Positions 8,195 to 16,414 of a stretch of DNA of 64,000 nucleotides are shown in pieces (position 1 is the stretch's first letter; the number at the start of each line of letters is the position of its first letter). The stretch is taken from assembly GCF_003999255.1 (NCBI RefSeq), contig NZ_CP034791.1, positions 2,582,501-2,646,500 of the forward strand, written 5' to 3'. This stretch comes from Caldicellulosiruptor changbaiensis. GTDB taxonomy: Bacteria > Bacillota > Thermoanaerobacteria > Caldicellulosiruptorales > Caldicellulosiruptoraceae. Position numbers and translations under genes: made by a program. Under the pieces are notes generated by a model. The model was given only the letters and a program-made list of their open reading frames with translations, made no database searches and was not told where the DNA came from.

Positions 8195-8491
8195 ATGTCC
8201 ATGGAAGAAAGGCTTGCAAAGGTGTTCAAAGCGCTTTCTCACCCAATTAGAATAAAGATAGTTCAAAATCTGTTGAGTGGCGAAAAGTGCGTATGTGAAC
8301 TTTTACAGTTTGTTGAGTTTTCTCAGCCAAACTTATCTCAACATTTGAAAATCTTAAAAGAGGCTGGTTTGCTTGAGCACCGCAAGGTGGGTGCAAATAT
8401 GCACTACAGGATTAAAAATGAATATGTCAAGGATTTGCTGAATATGGCAGAAGCCTTCATACTTGAGTGTCAAAAGACTGAAAGGGTGTGA
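8195..8491 (+). CDS. arsR: ArsR-family metal-responsive repressor
   Basis: This 98-residue winged helix protein has the ArsR/SmtB layout: FKALSHPIRIKIV, the recognition helix SQPNLSQHLKILKEAGL and the wing HRKVGANMHYR. The CVCEL motif (C32, C34) is the classic trivalent arsenic site of ArsR proteins. By family it represses its own operon and lets go when As(III) or Sb(III) binds. The next gene, an ArsP-like permease, starts 6 bases after its stop, which supports an arsenic-related role. Confidence 0.88.
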   Translation: MSMEERLAKVFKALSHPIRIKIVQNLLSGEKCVCELLQFVEFSQPNLSQHLKILKEAGLLEHRKVGANMHYRIKNEYVKDLLNMAEAFILECQKTERV

Positions 8492-8497
8492 TAGCAT

Positions 8498-9469
8498 TTG
8501 TTTTCGCCTGTTCAGAAATTTGCTGATTTCGTGACTTACAATGTTTTTAAAATCCCGCAGGGTTCAAAACTTGCAAGTGCTGTGAACTTTTTTATATTTG
8601 ACACAATCAAGATTTTTATCCTGTTATTTTTGATTGTATTTGTGATAACTTTTATAAGAAGCTTTTTCTCACCTGAAAAGACAAGAGAAATTCTTTCACA
8701 CAAAAAACAAAATATCTTCCTTGCCCACATTTTAGCAGCGCTTTTGGGAATTGTGACGCCATTTTGCTCGTGCTCGGCTGTGCCGCTTTTTATCGGGTTT
8801 GTTGAAGCTGGAATTCCTCTTGGTGTGACATTTTCGTACCTGATTGCCGCACCGATGGTAAATGAGGTGGCGCTGGGACTTTTGTATGCAAATTTCGGTC
8901 TTAAAATTGCTCTTATTTACGTGCTGTCAGGTGAGATAATTGCAATTGCAAGTGGCATTGTAATTGGAAAGCTTCATCTTGAGAAGTATGTTGAGGACTA
9001 TGTTTTTAAAATAAAAGTTGGAACCGTCCAAATCGCTGAGGACAAGAAAACTTTAAAGCAACGTCTTAAAGAAACTCTTGAATTTACCATTGAGCTTATA
9101 AAAAAGGTATGGGTGTTTGTTGTTGTGGGAATTGGCATTGGCGCATTCTTGCACGGCTACATCCCAACAGGTGCACTTGCAAAGATTGCTGGCAAGAACA
9201 ATCCTTTTGCCGTGGTCTTTGCAACAGTACTTGGTATTCCACTTTACTCAAACGCGGCAGGGATTATTCCACTTGTAAGTGAGTTTAGGCGTCTTGGTGT
9301 ATCTATGGGAACATCGCTTTCTTTCATGATGAGTGTAACAGCTCTATCTTTGCCTGAGATGATACTTCTTCGAAGGGTGTTAAAACCACAGCTTTTGGGA
9401 ATATTTGTGGCAATTGTGGGCTGTGGGATAATTATTACAGGGTATCTATTTAACTTTATCCTTGGATAA
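8498..9469 (+). CDS. ArsP/DUF318-family permease
   Basis: This 323-residue protein has about eight membrane helices in two halves and the family motif FCSCSAVPLF, followed by MVNEVALGLL and, in the second half, PLYSNAAG. Relatives include ArsP, which exports trivalent organoarsenicals. The start is TTG 8498, with AAAGGGTG about 9 bases ahead in the overlap with the arsR end. It sits in an arsR-permease-thioredoxin operon. A broken piece of a second copy is found at 5168. Confidence 0.82.
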   Translation: MFSPVQKFADFVTYNVFKIPQGSKLASAVNFFIFDTIKIFILLFLIVFVITFIRSFFSPEKTREILSHKKQNIFLAHILAALLGIVTPFCSCSAVPLFIGFVEAGIPLGVTFSYLIAAPMVNEVALGLLYANFGLKIALIYVLSGEIIAIASGIVIGKLHLEKYVEDYVFKIKVGTVQIAEDKKTLKQRLKETLEFTIELIKKVWVFVVVGIGIGAFLHGYIPTGALAKIAGKNNPFAVVFATVLGIPLYSNAAGIIPLVSEFRRLGVSMGTSLSFMMSVTALSLPEMILLRRVLKPQLLGIFVAIVGCGIIITGYLFNFILG

Positions 9470-9501
9470 AAATTTTTAAGAAGGGAAGGTGCAATGAACA
9501 A

Positions 9502-9747
9502 ATGGTTATAAAAGTTCTTGGTGGTGGATGTGCAAACTGCAAAAAGCTAATGGAAAATGCTAAAAAGGCAGCTGAGGAGCTTGGGATTGAGGCTCAATTT
9601 GAAGAGGTAAAAGATATTGAAAAGATAATGTCTTATGGTGTTATGAGAACACCTGCGCTTGTTGTTGATGAAAAGCTCATATTCTCTGGCAGGGTTGCAG
9701 GTGTTGAAGAGATAAAAGAGGTTTTAAAAAAAGAGGCAGGAAATTAA
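9502..9747 (+). CDS. Small thioredoxin-like disulfide protein
   Basis: This 81-residue protein of the redox-active disulfide / thioredoxin-3 family starts MVIKVLGGGCANCKK, with C10 and C13 as the active pair, and has a cis-proline region MRTPALVVDEK. It is about half the length of thioredoxin, as usual for this family. As last gene of the arsR operon it may cycle thiols on the permease or metalloid substrate. That role is inferred from position. Confidence 0.85.
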   Translation: MVIKVLGGGCANCKKLMENAKKAAEELGIEAQFEEVKDIEKIMSYGVMRTPALVVDEKLIFSGRVAGVEEIKEVLKKEAGN

Positions 9748-9767
9748 AAGAGCTATTTTTCATTTTT

Positions 9768-9797
9768 GAGGCGGGCAGCACACCCGCCTCTTAACTT
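9768..9797. terminator. Terminator between the arsR operon and the AraC gene
   Basis: GAGGCGGG pairs with CCCGCCTC around a 7-base loop, followed by TTAACTTT. The two flanking genes converge here. Confidence 0.75.
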
Positions 9798-9850
9798 TAA
9801 CTTACGCAAACATCTATTCTTTTCTGTAGCTTGCTCTGCTCAGTTCAGAC

Positions 9851-10768
9851 CTATCCAGCTCCCCCTTTTTTTCTGAACTCCAGTGCACTCATGCCTTTGT
9901 GTTTGTGAAAGACTCTTGCAAATGTTGAATACGAATCAAAACCAACCTCAAGAGCAATGTCTGTCACCGGTTTGTCTGTCGAGACAAGAAGACTGCATGC
10001 ATGCTGAAGCCTCACTTCATTTAAAAAGTTGTGAAAGTTGCTGCCAACAAGCTTTTTAAAAAGCTGGCTTATGTAAGATGGGCTCAAGTGAAACTCTTTC
10101 GACAACGCTTTAAGGTCTATGTTCTGGTTATAATTCTTATGCACATAGTACACAAGCTGCCAGTAGTCGGTTGGAACAGGAATGTTCTCTTTTTGAGCTT
10201 TGTTTGTGACAGAGTTAGAAGCAGGGCTTTGAAAGTTTTTCCCACATGCCAAATTCCTGCACCTGTCAAAGTATGCAACTATCTCTAAAATCTTTGCTTT
10301 GAGTATTATCTCTGCCCACACATCCTGCTGGTTATAATATATCCATGCTTCTTCAAAGAGCCTGTCCATAACTTCTTTTTCCCTGCCTTCAAAGTAATAA
10401 TAGGGAAGGACATTTTCATCATAGTTCAAAAGAAGCTCTCCTATTCTGTAAAAGATGCTCGACGGTGCTAAAAGCTCCTCAAACGAAATGGCAACAACAT
10501 AAATTGAAAGAGGGTTTTGCTCTGAATACTCTATTCTGTGGATTTGGTACGGCATGACAATTGAAAACGTGCCGGGTTTTAAGATGTAGCTGATAGAATT
10601 TATATGTTCTGTCCCCTCGCCTTTTACAACATACATAAACTCAACAAAATTGTGCCTGTGAAGCTTAAAATATCTTGGGTCTTCCCAGAAATTCAGGGCA
10701 AACTTCTGTGGTCGCTGGCTAACATAGTCAAAAATCTCTTCTATGTAAAGAGGCTCTTTTTCTGGCAT
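9851..10768 (-). CDS. AraC-family transcriptional regulator
   Basis: This 305-residue protein has an N-terminal cupin-type sensor domain (about 20-130, with RHNFVEFMYVVKGEG and MPYQIHRIEY) and a C-terminal AraC double helix-turn-helix (about 205-300). The latter contains LSPSYISQLFKKLVG and ALEVGFDSYSTFARVFHKHKG. Such proteins often respond to sugars or metabolites. It is convergent with the arsR operon, so there is no operon context to name a target. Fragments of its C-terminus recur at 5363-5515. Confidence 0.88.
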   Translation of the reverse strand: MPEKEPLYIEEIFDYVSQRPQKFALNFWEDPRYFKLHRHNFVEFMYVVKGEGTEHINSISYILKPGTFSIVMPYQIHRIEYSEQNPLSIYVVAISFEELLAPSSIFYRIGELLLNYDENVLPYYYFEGREKEVMDRLFEEAWIYYNQQDVWAEIILKAKILEIVAYFDRCRNLACGKNFQSPASNSVTNKAQKENIPVPTDYWQLVYYVHKNYNQNIDLKALSKEFHLSPSYISQLFKKLVGSNFHNFLNEVRLQHACSLLVSTDKPVTDIALEVGFDSYSTFARVFHKHKGMSALEFRKKGGAG

Positions 10769-10884
10769 GTATCATTCCCCTCAAAAATTTTTAAATTCGT
10801 ATTGTTAATTTTCATTATACCCCAATTTACAATGCAAATTAAAGTATGCTAAAATCTTTTTTGCAGGCTTAAAAGCATATCATG

Positions 10885-10920
10885 GCTGATTCGCAGCAAC
10901 TCCGGTCAACAAAACAAGGG
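10885..10920 (+). ncRNA. PreQ1-I riboswitch upstream of queF
   Basis: The sequence from GCTGATTCGCAGCAAC to CAACAAAACAAGGG closely follows the preQ1 class I aptamer known from Thermoanaerobacter tengcongensis. It has stem P1, the CGCAG loop, and an A-rich tail ending in AACAAGG that folds back as a pseudoknot. The ribosome binding site AAGGGAGG of queF overlaps the tail. So ligand binding should hide it and lower translation when preQ1 is plentiful. Confidence 0.88.
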
Positions 10921-10925
10921 AGGTT

Positions 10926-11345
10926 TTGAAAAAAATGCAGTCGCCAAATTTAAATGACAAATACCAGCAAAGAAGGTTTGACATCTATGGCTATGAAAAG
11001 ATAGACACAGAGGTTTTAGAAGCAATTGACTATGAATACCCAGAAAAAAATACAGTTGTTGAGTATATCACAGACGAATTTTCATCAGTTTGTCCGTGGA
11101 CAGGTCTTCCTGACACAGCCCGGCTTACAATAAGGTATATACCCAATAAAAAGCTTGTCGAGTTAAAATCATTGAAATATTACCTGACATCATTTAGAAA
11201 TGTGGGAATTTTGCAAGAACATACAGTAAACAGGATTTTAGACGACCTTGTAAAATTGCTTGAGCCAAAGTTCATGGAAGTTATTGGAGAGTTTCACGAA
11301 CGTGGTGGTATTTCAACAAGAGTTGTGGCAAGGTACGAAAAGTAA
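10926..11345 (+). CDS. queF: NADPH-dependent preQ0 reductase QueF
   Basis: The enzyme reduces 7-cyano-7-deazaguanine to preQ1 in queuosine synthesis. The 139-residue product has the short-type QueF motif [11 protein letters not shown] (catalytic C56, D63), the [14 protein letters not shown] segment that contacts substrate and NADPH, and FHERGGI with the binding glutamate. Either TTG 10926 or ATG 10935 could start it; AAGGGAGG lies 4-13 bases ahead, which slightly favours ATG 10935. The preQ1 riboswitch just upstream gives feedback control and confirms the function. Confidence 0.95.
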   Translation: MKKMQSPNLNDKYQQRRFDIYGYEKIDTEVLEAIDYEYPEKNTVVEYITDEFSSVCPWTGLPDTARLTIRYIPNKKLVELKSLKYYLTSFRNVGILQEHTVNRILDDLVKLLEPKFMEVIGEFHERGGISTRVVARYEK

Positions 11346-11375
11346 GTTTATACCTTGCCATATTATTTTTTTAAG

Positions 11376-11951
11376 TTATATCTCTGCAAAAATTTCCTCG
11401 GTTGAAATTTCAAAGCCAGAAAGAAAAGATGATTTGATAATAGCAGAATGGAAAAATATACTGCTTATATCGAATCGATCTTCTTTTGCTTTCACAAAGA
11501 CAGCCACGCTTTTTTCCTGAGGATTTACAATCCAATACTCTTTTGTACCATATCTTTCATAAAGTTTGAGTTTTATAAGATAATCCCTTGCTGATGTATT
11601 TGGAGAGGCAACCTCTACAACAAATTCTGGCGCTCCCACTATGCCTTTTTGGTCAATCTTAGATTTATCACAAACCACAAACACATCTGGCTGGACTACG
11701 TTTTTTATATTCCTCTCTTCGCTTCCTTTTGGTGCAAGCCTTACATCGACAGGTGAAATAAAAGGCACACATTCTTTACCCTGCAGAAAAATCCTTAGCT
11801 TATGATAAATGTTTCCACACACATGCTGATGAAAAACTGAAGGAGAAGGTGCTAAGTTATATAACCTGCCTTCAATAATTTCATATCGTCCTTCATCTTC
11901 TAATTTTTGATACTTTTCATAATCAAACTCAATTGAAATAAATTCTTCCAT
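11376..11951 (-). CDS. Uma2-family (DUF820) putative nuclease
   Basis: This protein of about 191 residues has a PD-(D/E)XK-like core: YEIIEGRLYNLAPSPS, VQPDVFVV (acidic residue), EFVVEVASPNTSARD (second acidic) and KLKLYERYGTKEYWIV. That is the Uma2 signature. The family is widespread in cyanobacteria and some Firmicutes and its biological role is not established. I took ATG 11951 with AAAGGTG upstream. It stands alone, convergent with queF. Confidence 0.85.
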   Translation of the reverse strand: MEEFISIEFDYEKYQKLEDEGRYEIIEGRLYNLAPSPSVFHQHVCGNIYHKLRIFLQGKECVPFISPVDVRLAPKGSEERNIKNVVQPDVFVVCDKSKIDQKGIVGAPEFVVEVASPNTSARDYLIKLKLYERYGTKEYWIVNPQEKSVAVFVKAKEDRFDISSIFFHSAIIKSSFLSGFEISTEEIFAEI

Positions 11952-12028
11952 TTCAAAAAACACCTTTGCAGTACATTTTCTATATCTTCAATTATATCCT
12001 AAAAACTTTTTTAAAACCAGCTTCCTTT

Positions 12029-12679
12029 TTATTCATCCCCTAAAATTAAATTCACCACAAACTGCAGATTGTCGAGTTTAAAGATTGAAAAGTTGTCCCA
12101 AAAGATGCAGCCTCCACAGACAATTAGCTTGCTGCCGCTTTCAAAACTCTTTTGTGCAATCAAAATGGGTGCCTTCTCACCTGAATCAGAAACCGCAGTA
12201 TCTCGACCTTTCAATATGACTTCTACACCGTCTGAAAGAGAAAGTGGAGCTGAGTATGGAAACACAACCTCTTTCACATTTGACGCGTATTTTTTGATAT
12301 TGTCTGTTGTTATAATCAAACTGTCATCTTCTAAGTGGCAGCACTCATCCTTAACTCCTTCTGGCAAGACAGTTATTCCAAAATCTTGAGTTATAGCATT
12401 GCAGACATCAAAAACTCCGTCCTTACCCCTGAAATGAGCTGTGAAGATAATTTTCTTTTTCTCTTCATTCAACACTTTTTGTATTCTCTTTTTCTCTTCA
12501 GTATTGAACGGATTTTCAGGATAGTTAAAAACAATGACATCATATTCAAAAAGCCTATCAAAATCATCTACTTCCTCAATCAATACCTCTCTTTTTGTAA
12601 GTTCCTTATAAAGCCCTGAAAAATAATACCCGTCAGACAGCAAAAACTCTTGGTGTGTTGCACTCCACGCAACCCTCAT
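12029..12679 (-). CDS. GIFT/DUF4350-like domain protein, function unknown
   Basis: The protein of about 216 residues starts MRVAWSATHQEFLLSDGYYFSGL and has a Rossmann-like, class I amidotransferase-type layout: YDVIVFNYPENPFN, KKIIFTAHFRG and LIVCGGCIFWDN. This resembles the GIFT domain, which lacks the catalytic cysteine of true amidotransferases. No partner genes adjoin it. A longer start at TTG 12721 is possible but has no ribosome binding site; AAAGGAAGG directly precedes ATG 12679. Function unknown. Confidence 0.6.
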   Translation of the reverse strand: MRVAWSATHQEFLLSDGYYFSGLYKELTKREVLIEEVDDFDRLFEYDVIVFNYPENPFNTEEKKRIQKVLNEEKKKIIFTAHFRGKDGVFDVCNAITQDFGITVLPEGVKDECCHLEDDSLIITTDNIKKYASNVKEVVFPYSAPLSLSDGVEVILKGRDTAVSDSGEKAPILIAQKSFESGSKLIVCGGCIFWDNFSIFKLDNLQFVVNLILGDE

Positions 12680-12886
12680 CCTTCCTTTATCACCCGCAAA
12701 TTTATGTTTATTTTTATACAATAACTTTACATAATTAATTTTACCTTTTTACCCTGCCTCATCAAAGACCCAAAAGTGCTAAAATTCATCAGTTTTCAAA
12801 GTATATATTTTGAGCAAAAAGTGATATCATATAGTTTGTAGACTCTCAAATTGTACTATAAAACACAAAAGAGGTGGTCATACGGT

Positions 12887-14308
12887 GTGGAGCGCACAGA
12901 TGAGCAAAAGATTAACAAAAATATCCTCATTGCAACAACAACTTCTTCATTTTTAGTTCCTTTTATGTCAAGTGCAATTAACATCGCCGCACCTGACATC
13001 GCTAAGAAATTTAACTTGGTTGCAGAAAATCTAAACCTTGTCATCACTATTTTCTTGCTATTTTCAGCTGCGTTTATTCTGCCAATGGGAAAGCTTTCGG
13101 ATACATTTGACCGTACAAAGATATTTATAACAGGTCTTATTTCATTTACTATTTCAACACTCATGTGTGCTATAGCACCAAATATAACCGTGTTGTTCAT
13201 ATTTCGCGCACTGCAAGGCTTTTTCTCTGCTTTTGTATTTGTTACATCAATTGCAATCTTGATTGAAAACCACTCGCCAAAAATAAGAGGCAGGCTCCTT
13301 GGAATAAACACAGCAACAGTCTACCTTGGAACCTCAATAGGACCTTTTTTGGGCGGAATTTTAGTGCGACTTTTTGGCTTCAGAAGCATATTCTTATTTG
13401 CGTTTTTGGTAGGCTCTGTTGCATCATTTATTAGTCTTTTCTTACTAAAAAAAGAAATTAAAGTACAGCAACATACTTCTTTGGCAGAAAGTCTTAAAAA
13501 TCTTGATAAAATTGGAGCAATCTTTTCAATTGTAGGGCTTTTTTTATTAATCTACGGGGCATCAACTTTTGAACTTGGTAAAACACCAAAAGCGTTGTTT
13601 TTCTTGGGAGGTGTCCTTCTTATACTATTTGTAGGATTTGAGCTTGCTACTCGAAATCCTTTGCTTGATGTAAAGTTGTTTGTAAAAATTCCACAGTTTG
13701 GTTTTTCTAACTTGGCAGCACTTATAAACTACAGCTGCACATTCTCTGCATCATACCTTCTTTCACTATATCTTCAAATTGTAAAAGCTCTGCCTGCGCA
13801 GGTTGTTGGAAGTATTTTGATTTTGCAGCCAATCTCTCAGGTTATAACATCACTTATTTCAGGAAGGGCATCAGAAAAGATTGAACCAAGAAAGCTTGCA
13901 ACGGCAGGAATGGTTCTTACAACAGCAGGGCTTTTTATCTTTTCCTTGTTCTCAAGTAAGACAAATATAGTCCTTGTTATTGTAAACCTAATTATCATGG
14001 GTATTGGCTTTGGACTTTTCTCATCACCAAACACCAATGTTGTGATGAGCTCTGTACCGCAGTCTCTTTACGGTGCAGCATCGTCTACAATATCTGTTAT
14101 GAGAGTAATGGGCCAGGCTTTTTCAATGGCAATTGTCTCTTTTATATTCTCTTTGTACTTAAAAGGTGCAAAACTTTCTCATGAAAACTATCTAATGATT
14201 TTAAAGAGCATGAAGATAAGCTTTTTTGTATTCTCTGTTCTCTCTATTGTTGGAATTGTCGCATCAATAAAGAGAGGAAATATATATAATCAAGAAAATT
14301 CAAATTAA
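12887..14308 (+). CDS. MFS multidrug exporter, DHA2/EmrB type
   Basis: The product of about 473 residues has around 14 predicted membrane helices, which places it in the DHA2 (EmrB/QacA) drug:H+ antiporter group. Motifs include GKLSDTFDRTK (motif A, loop 2-3), FRALQGFFSAF and the motif C-like LGTSIGPFLGG. GTG 12887 is preceded by AGAGGTGG at good distance, so I prefer it over TTG 12851. It is monocistronic, divergent from the preceding gene and closed by a hairpin. Substrate unknown. Confidence 0.85.
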   Translation: MERTDEQKINKNILIATTTSSFLVPFMSSAINIAAPDIAKKFNLVAENLNLVITIFLLFSAAFILPMGKLSDTFDRTKIFITGLISFTISTLMCAIAPNITVLFIFRALQGFFSAFVFVTSIAILIENHSPKIRGRLLGINTATVYLGTSIGPFLGGILVRLFGFRSIFLFAFLVGSVASFISLFLLKKEIKVQQHTSLAESLKNLDKIGAIFSIVGLFLLIYGASTFELGKTPKALFFLGGVLLILFVGFELATRNPLLDVKLFVKIPQFGFSNLAALINYSCTFSASYLLSLYLQIVKALPAQVVGSILILQPISQVITSLISGRASEKIEPRKLATAGMVLTTAGLFIFSLFSSKTNIVLVIVNLIIMGIGFGLFSSPNTNVVMSSVPQSLYGAASSTISVMRVMGQAFSMAIVSFIFSLYLKGAKLSHENYLMILKSMKISFFVFSVLSIVGIVASIKRGNIYNQENSN

Positions 14309-14311
14309 AAC

Positions 14312-14355
14312 AAAAAGGGGTGCCATTTTTGACATTTCGCGGCAACCCCTTTTAT
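14312..14355. terminator. Bidirectional terminator
   Basis: AAAAGGGGTGCC pairs with GGCAACCCCTTTT (one bulged A) between the converging MFS gene and the membrane-anchored protein gene; A and T runs flank both sides. Confidence 0.7.
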
Positions 14356-15050
14356 TTTAAAACCTTGATGTCTGTCACAACAGGGTTTGAGTTTGGATCT
14401 TGAGGATTTGTTTTAAATGTCACTTCAACATCTGTATTCTCATCAAGATAAGAAATCTTGCTTGATACAGCTGTTATTTGAAGCACAACATGTTTTTGGT
14501 CAAACAAAAACTCAGCAAAGTTATTGTCAGCAAGACCTATATATTTTCCTTTGAGTGTAACACTTTCTGGAATACTCATATTTATTATCTTTGGATTCCC
14601 GCCACTTTGTGGCACTTCAAATTCAAGCTCTAAAATCATCCCCGGCTGGAGATTGTATTTTTGGATGTCTGCTGTGTCGGTTTCAAATATTTTATAGTCA
14701 AAATTGGTATTCAAAAGATTAACTTCTATGGAGTGTGCATCAGTTCCACCTACAAACCTGCCATATGCCTTGTAAGTTTTTAGCTTTTGCGTGCTGGTAC
14801 TTCCTTGCTCTTGCTGTGTATTTTGCTGAGAATTTGAAGTTTGTGGTAAATTGCTACCAGATGTATTACTCCCACCACTTTGAACTTGTCGTTGGGATGA
14901 GGTTGTGGCCGGCACCGGCTGTTTTTTAGCTATGTTGTGTGATGAAATATAATACCCTGCAGCAATTCCTATTACAAGCCCCGAAACAATTCCTATTATA
15001 AATCCTAAAAGCCATTTTTTGTTTGTTGTGCTATTTTTCTTTATCCTCAT
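14352..15050 (-). CDS. Membrane-anchored extracytoplasmic protein, unknown
   Basis: This 232-residue protein has a short basic N-terminus, one helix at about 13-35 (LLGFIIGIVSGLVIGIAAG), a Ser/Gln/Gly-rich linker (about 42-88), and a globular beta-rich domain (about 89-232) that ends in TDIKVLK. The helix and linker suggest it is tethered to the outer face of the membrane. I recognise no family. It has no operon partners. The terminator at its 3' end overlaps the stop region. Confidence 0.7.
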   Translation of the reverse strand: MRIKKNSTTNKKWLLGFIIGIVSGLVIGIAAGYYISSHNIAKKQPVPATTSSQRQVQSGGSNTSGSNLPQTSNSQQNTQQEQGSTSTQKLKTYKAYGRFVGGTDAHSIEVNLLNTNFDYKIFETDTADIQKYNLQPGMILELEFEVPQSGGNPKIINMSIPESVTLKGKYIGLADNNFAEFLFDQKHVVLQITAVSSKISYLDENTDVEVTFKTNPQDPNSNPVVTDIKVLK

Positions 15051-15156
15051 GCCTTTTAAAATCCCCTTTTTAAGATGCCAAAGCTATAGGCTCTTTTATA
15101 TTTGTACAGTTTATATTCAAAAGTTTATACTATAAAGTAGTCAAAATCAATGGAAT

Positions 15157-16233
15157 TTAATTATAAACAGCTTTTTTGAGCTCATAATGCCTGCTTTGGC
15201 CAAAACCTTGCCCTACTTTTCTTCCAAGCGAAATAATTATTGATTCAATACATCCTCTGCACTTTGTTGCATCTTCATTTATGCAAATTTTCCCAGGATA
15301 TAGCTCATATTTTAGCTTGTACTTCAGGTCATTTACATTTGGCATAACAATGTTAGCCCCACATTTCAAGCCCTTTTGACGTCCCAGAGGGTCTAACGTC
15401 CCAAGAGCAGTTGTTGCAGGAATGTTACTGTCTGGCATCAAAAGTCTTAATATCGAAATACACTTTAATGTCAGGTCAACAGACCCAGCCTCTGTATCTT
15501 TAAGTGGCGTGTGTGGGTGTGGAATAAAAGGACCAATTCCTATCATGTCGCTATCCAGTTCATATACAAGCAAAATATCATTTGCCAAATCATCTATTGT
15601 CTGGCCAGGTAGGCCAATCAAAAACCCTGTTCCAAGCTCATAGCCTAAACTTTTTATCCACCTCAAACACTCTATTCTGTTCTCAAAACTCATACCAGGA
15701 TGATATTTTTGATAAAGCTCTCTGTTTGATGTCTCAAACCTCATCAAATACCTGTCAGCTCCAGCTTCCCTGAAAGCCTTATATTCTTCATATGACCTTT
15801 CACCAATGCTAAGCGTTATTGCGACATCTACTTCTTTCTTTATTTTCTTTATAATACTGCAAACTTTATCTTTTGTATAATATGGGTCTTCGCCAGATTG
15901 GAGCACAACTGTCCTGTAACCCATATCATATGCTCTTTTTGCAACTTCAACTATCTCATCTTCTTGCATCCTGTAGCGTTGAGCTTCTCTGTTGCTTCGC
16001 CTAAGACCACAGTAAAAGCAGTCGTTTTTGCAGTAGCTTGAAAATTCTATAAGCCCTCTTAAATATACATCGTCACCAACATATTCTTTTCTTACCCTAT
16101 CTGCATATGCAAACAAAAGCTCTTTTTCTTCGCCTTCGCTATTTAACAAAAACTTTATCTCATCTTTTGTAAGATGGTGTTCACTGTAAGCTTTGTCTAA
16201 AATCTCTTTTACTTTCATTTTTTCTTTTCTCAT
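15157..16233 (-). CDS. hydE: [FeFe]-hydrogenase maturase HydE (radical SAM)
   Basis: This 358-residue radical SAM protein carries the cluster motif CKNDCFYC (C68, C72, C75), the HydE-type neighbourhood YLRGLIEFSSYC and GLRRSN, and IGIGPFIPHPHTPL. A second cysteine set near the C-terminus (CRGCIES) fits the accessory cluster of some HydE proteins. HydE works with HydF and HydG to build the diiron site of [FeFe] hydrogenase. PylB/BioB relatives share the fold but not these motifs. GAGGAGA precedes the ATG. No other hyd genes are in the window. Confidence 0.9.
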   Translation of the reverse strand: MRKEKMKVKEILDKAYSEHHLTKDEIKFLLNSEGEEKELLFAYADRVRKEYVGDDVYLRGLIEFSSYCKNDCFYCGLRRSNREAQRYRMQEDEIVEVAKRAYDMGYRTVVLQSGEDPYYTKDKVCSIIKKIKKEVDVAITLSIGERSYEEYKAFREAGADRYLMRFETSNRELYQKYHPGMSFENRIECLRWIKSLGYELGTGFLIGLPGQTIDDLANDILLVYELDSDMIGIGPFIPHPHTPLKDTEAGSVDLTLKCISILRLLMPDSNIPATTALGTLDPLGRQKGLKCGANIVMPNVNDLKYKLKYELYPGKICINEDATKCRGCIESIIISLGRKVGQGFGQSRHYELKKAVYN

Positions 16234-16414
16234 CTTTACTTCTCCTCACAAAAATTCAGTATTTCTATCAGTTTAAAAGGATATTTAATTTTATTATACT
16301 ATATCATAAGTTAATTATAAAGAAAAGCAAGTTGTCAAGAGGTTTTGTATAAACTCAGTAAAACGGTATAGCTATTGATTTTTGTGGTATAATTGAATAA
16401 AAGGAGGTCTTCAG

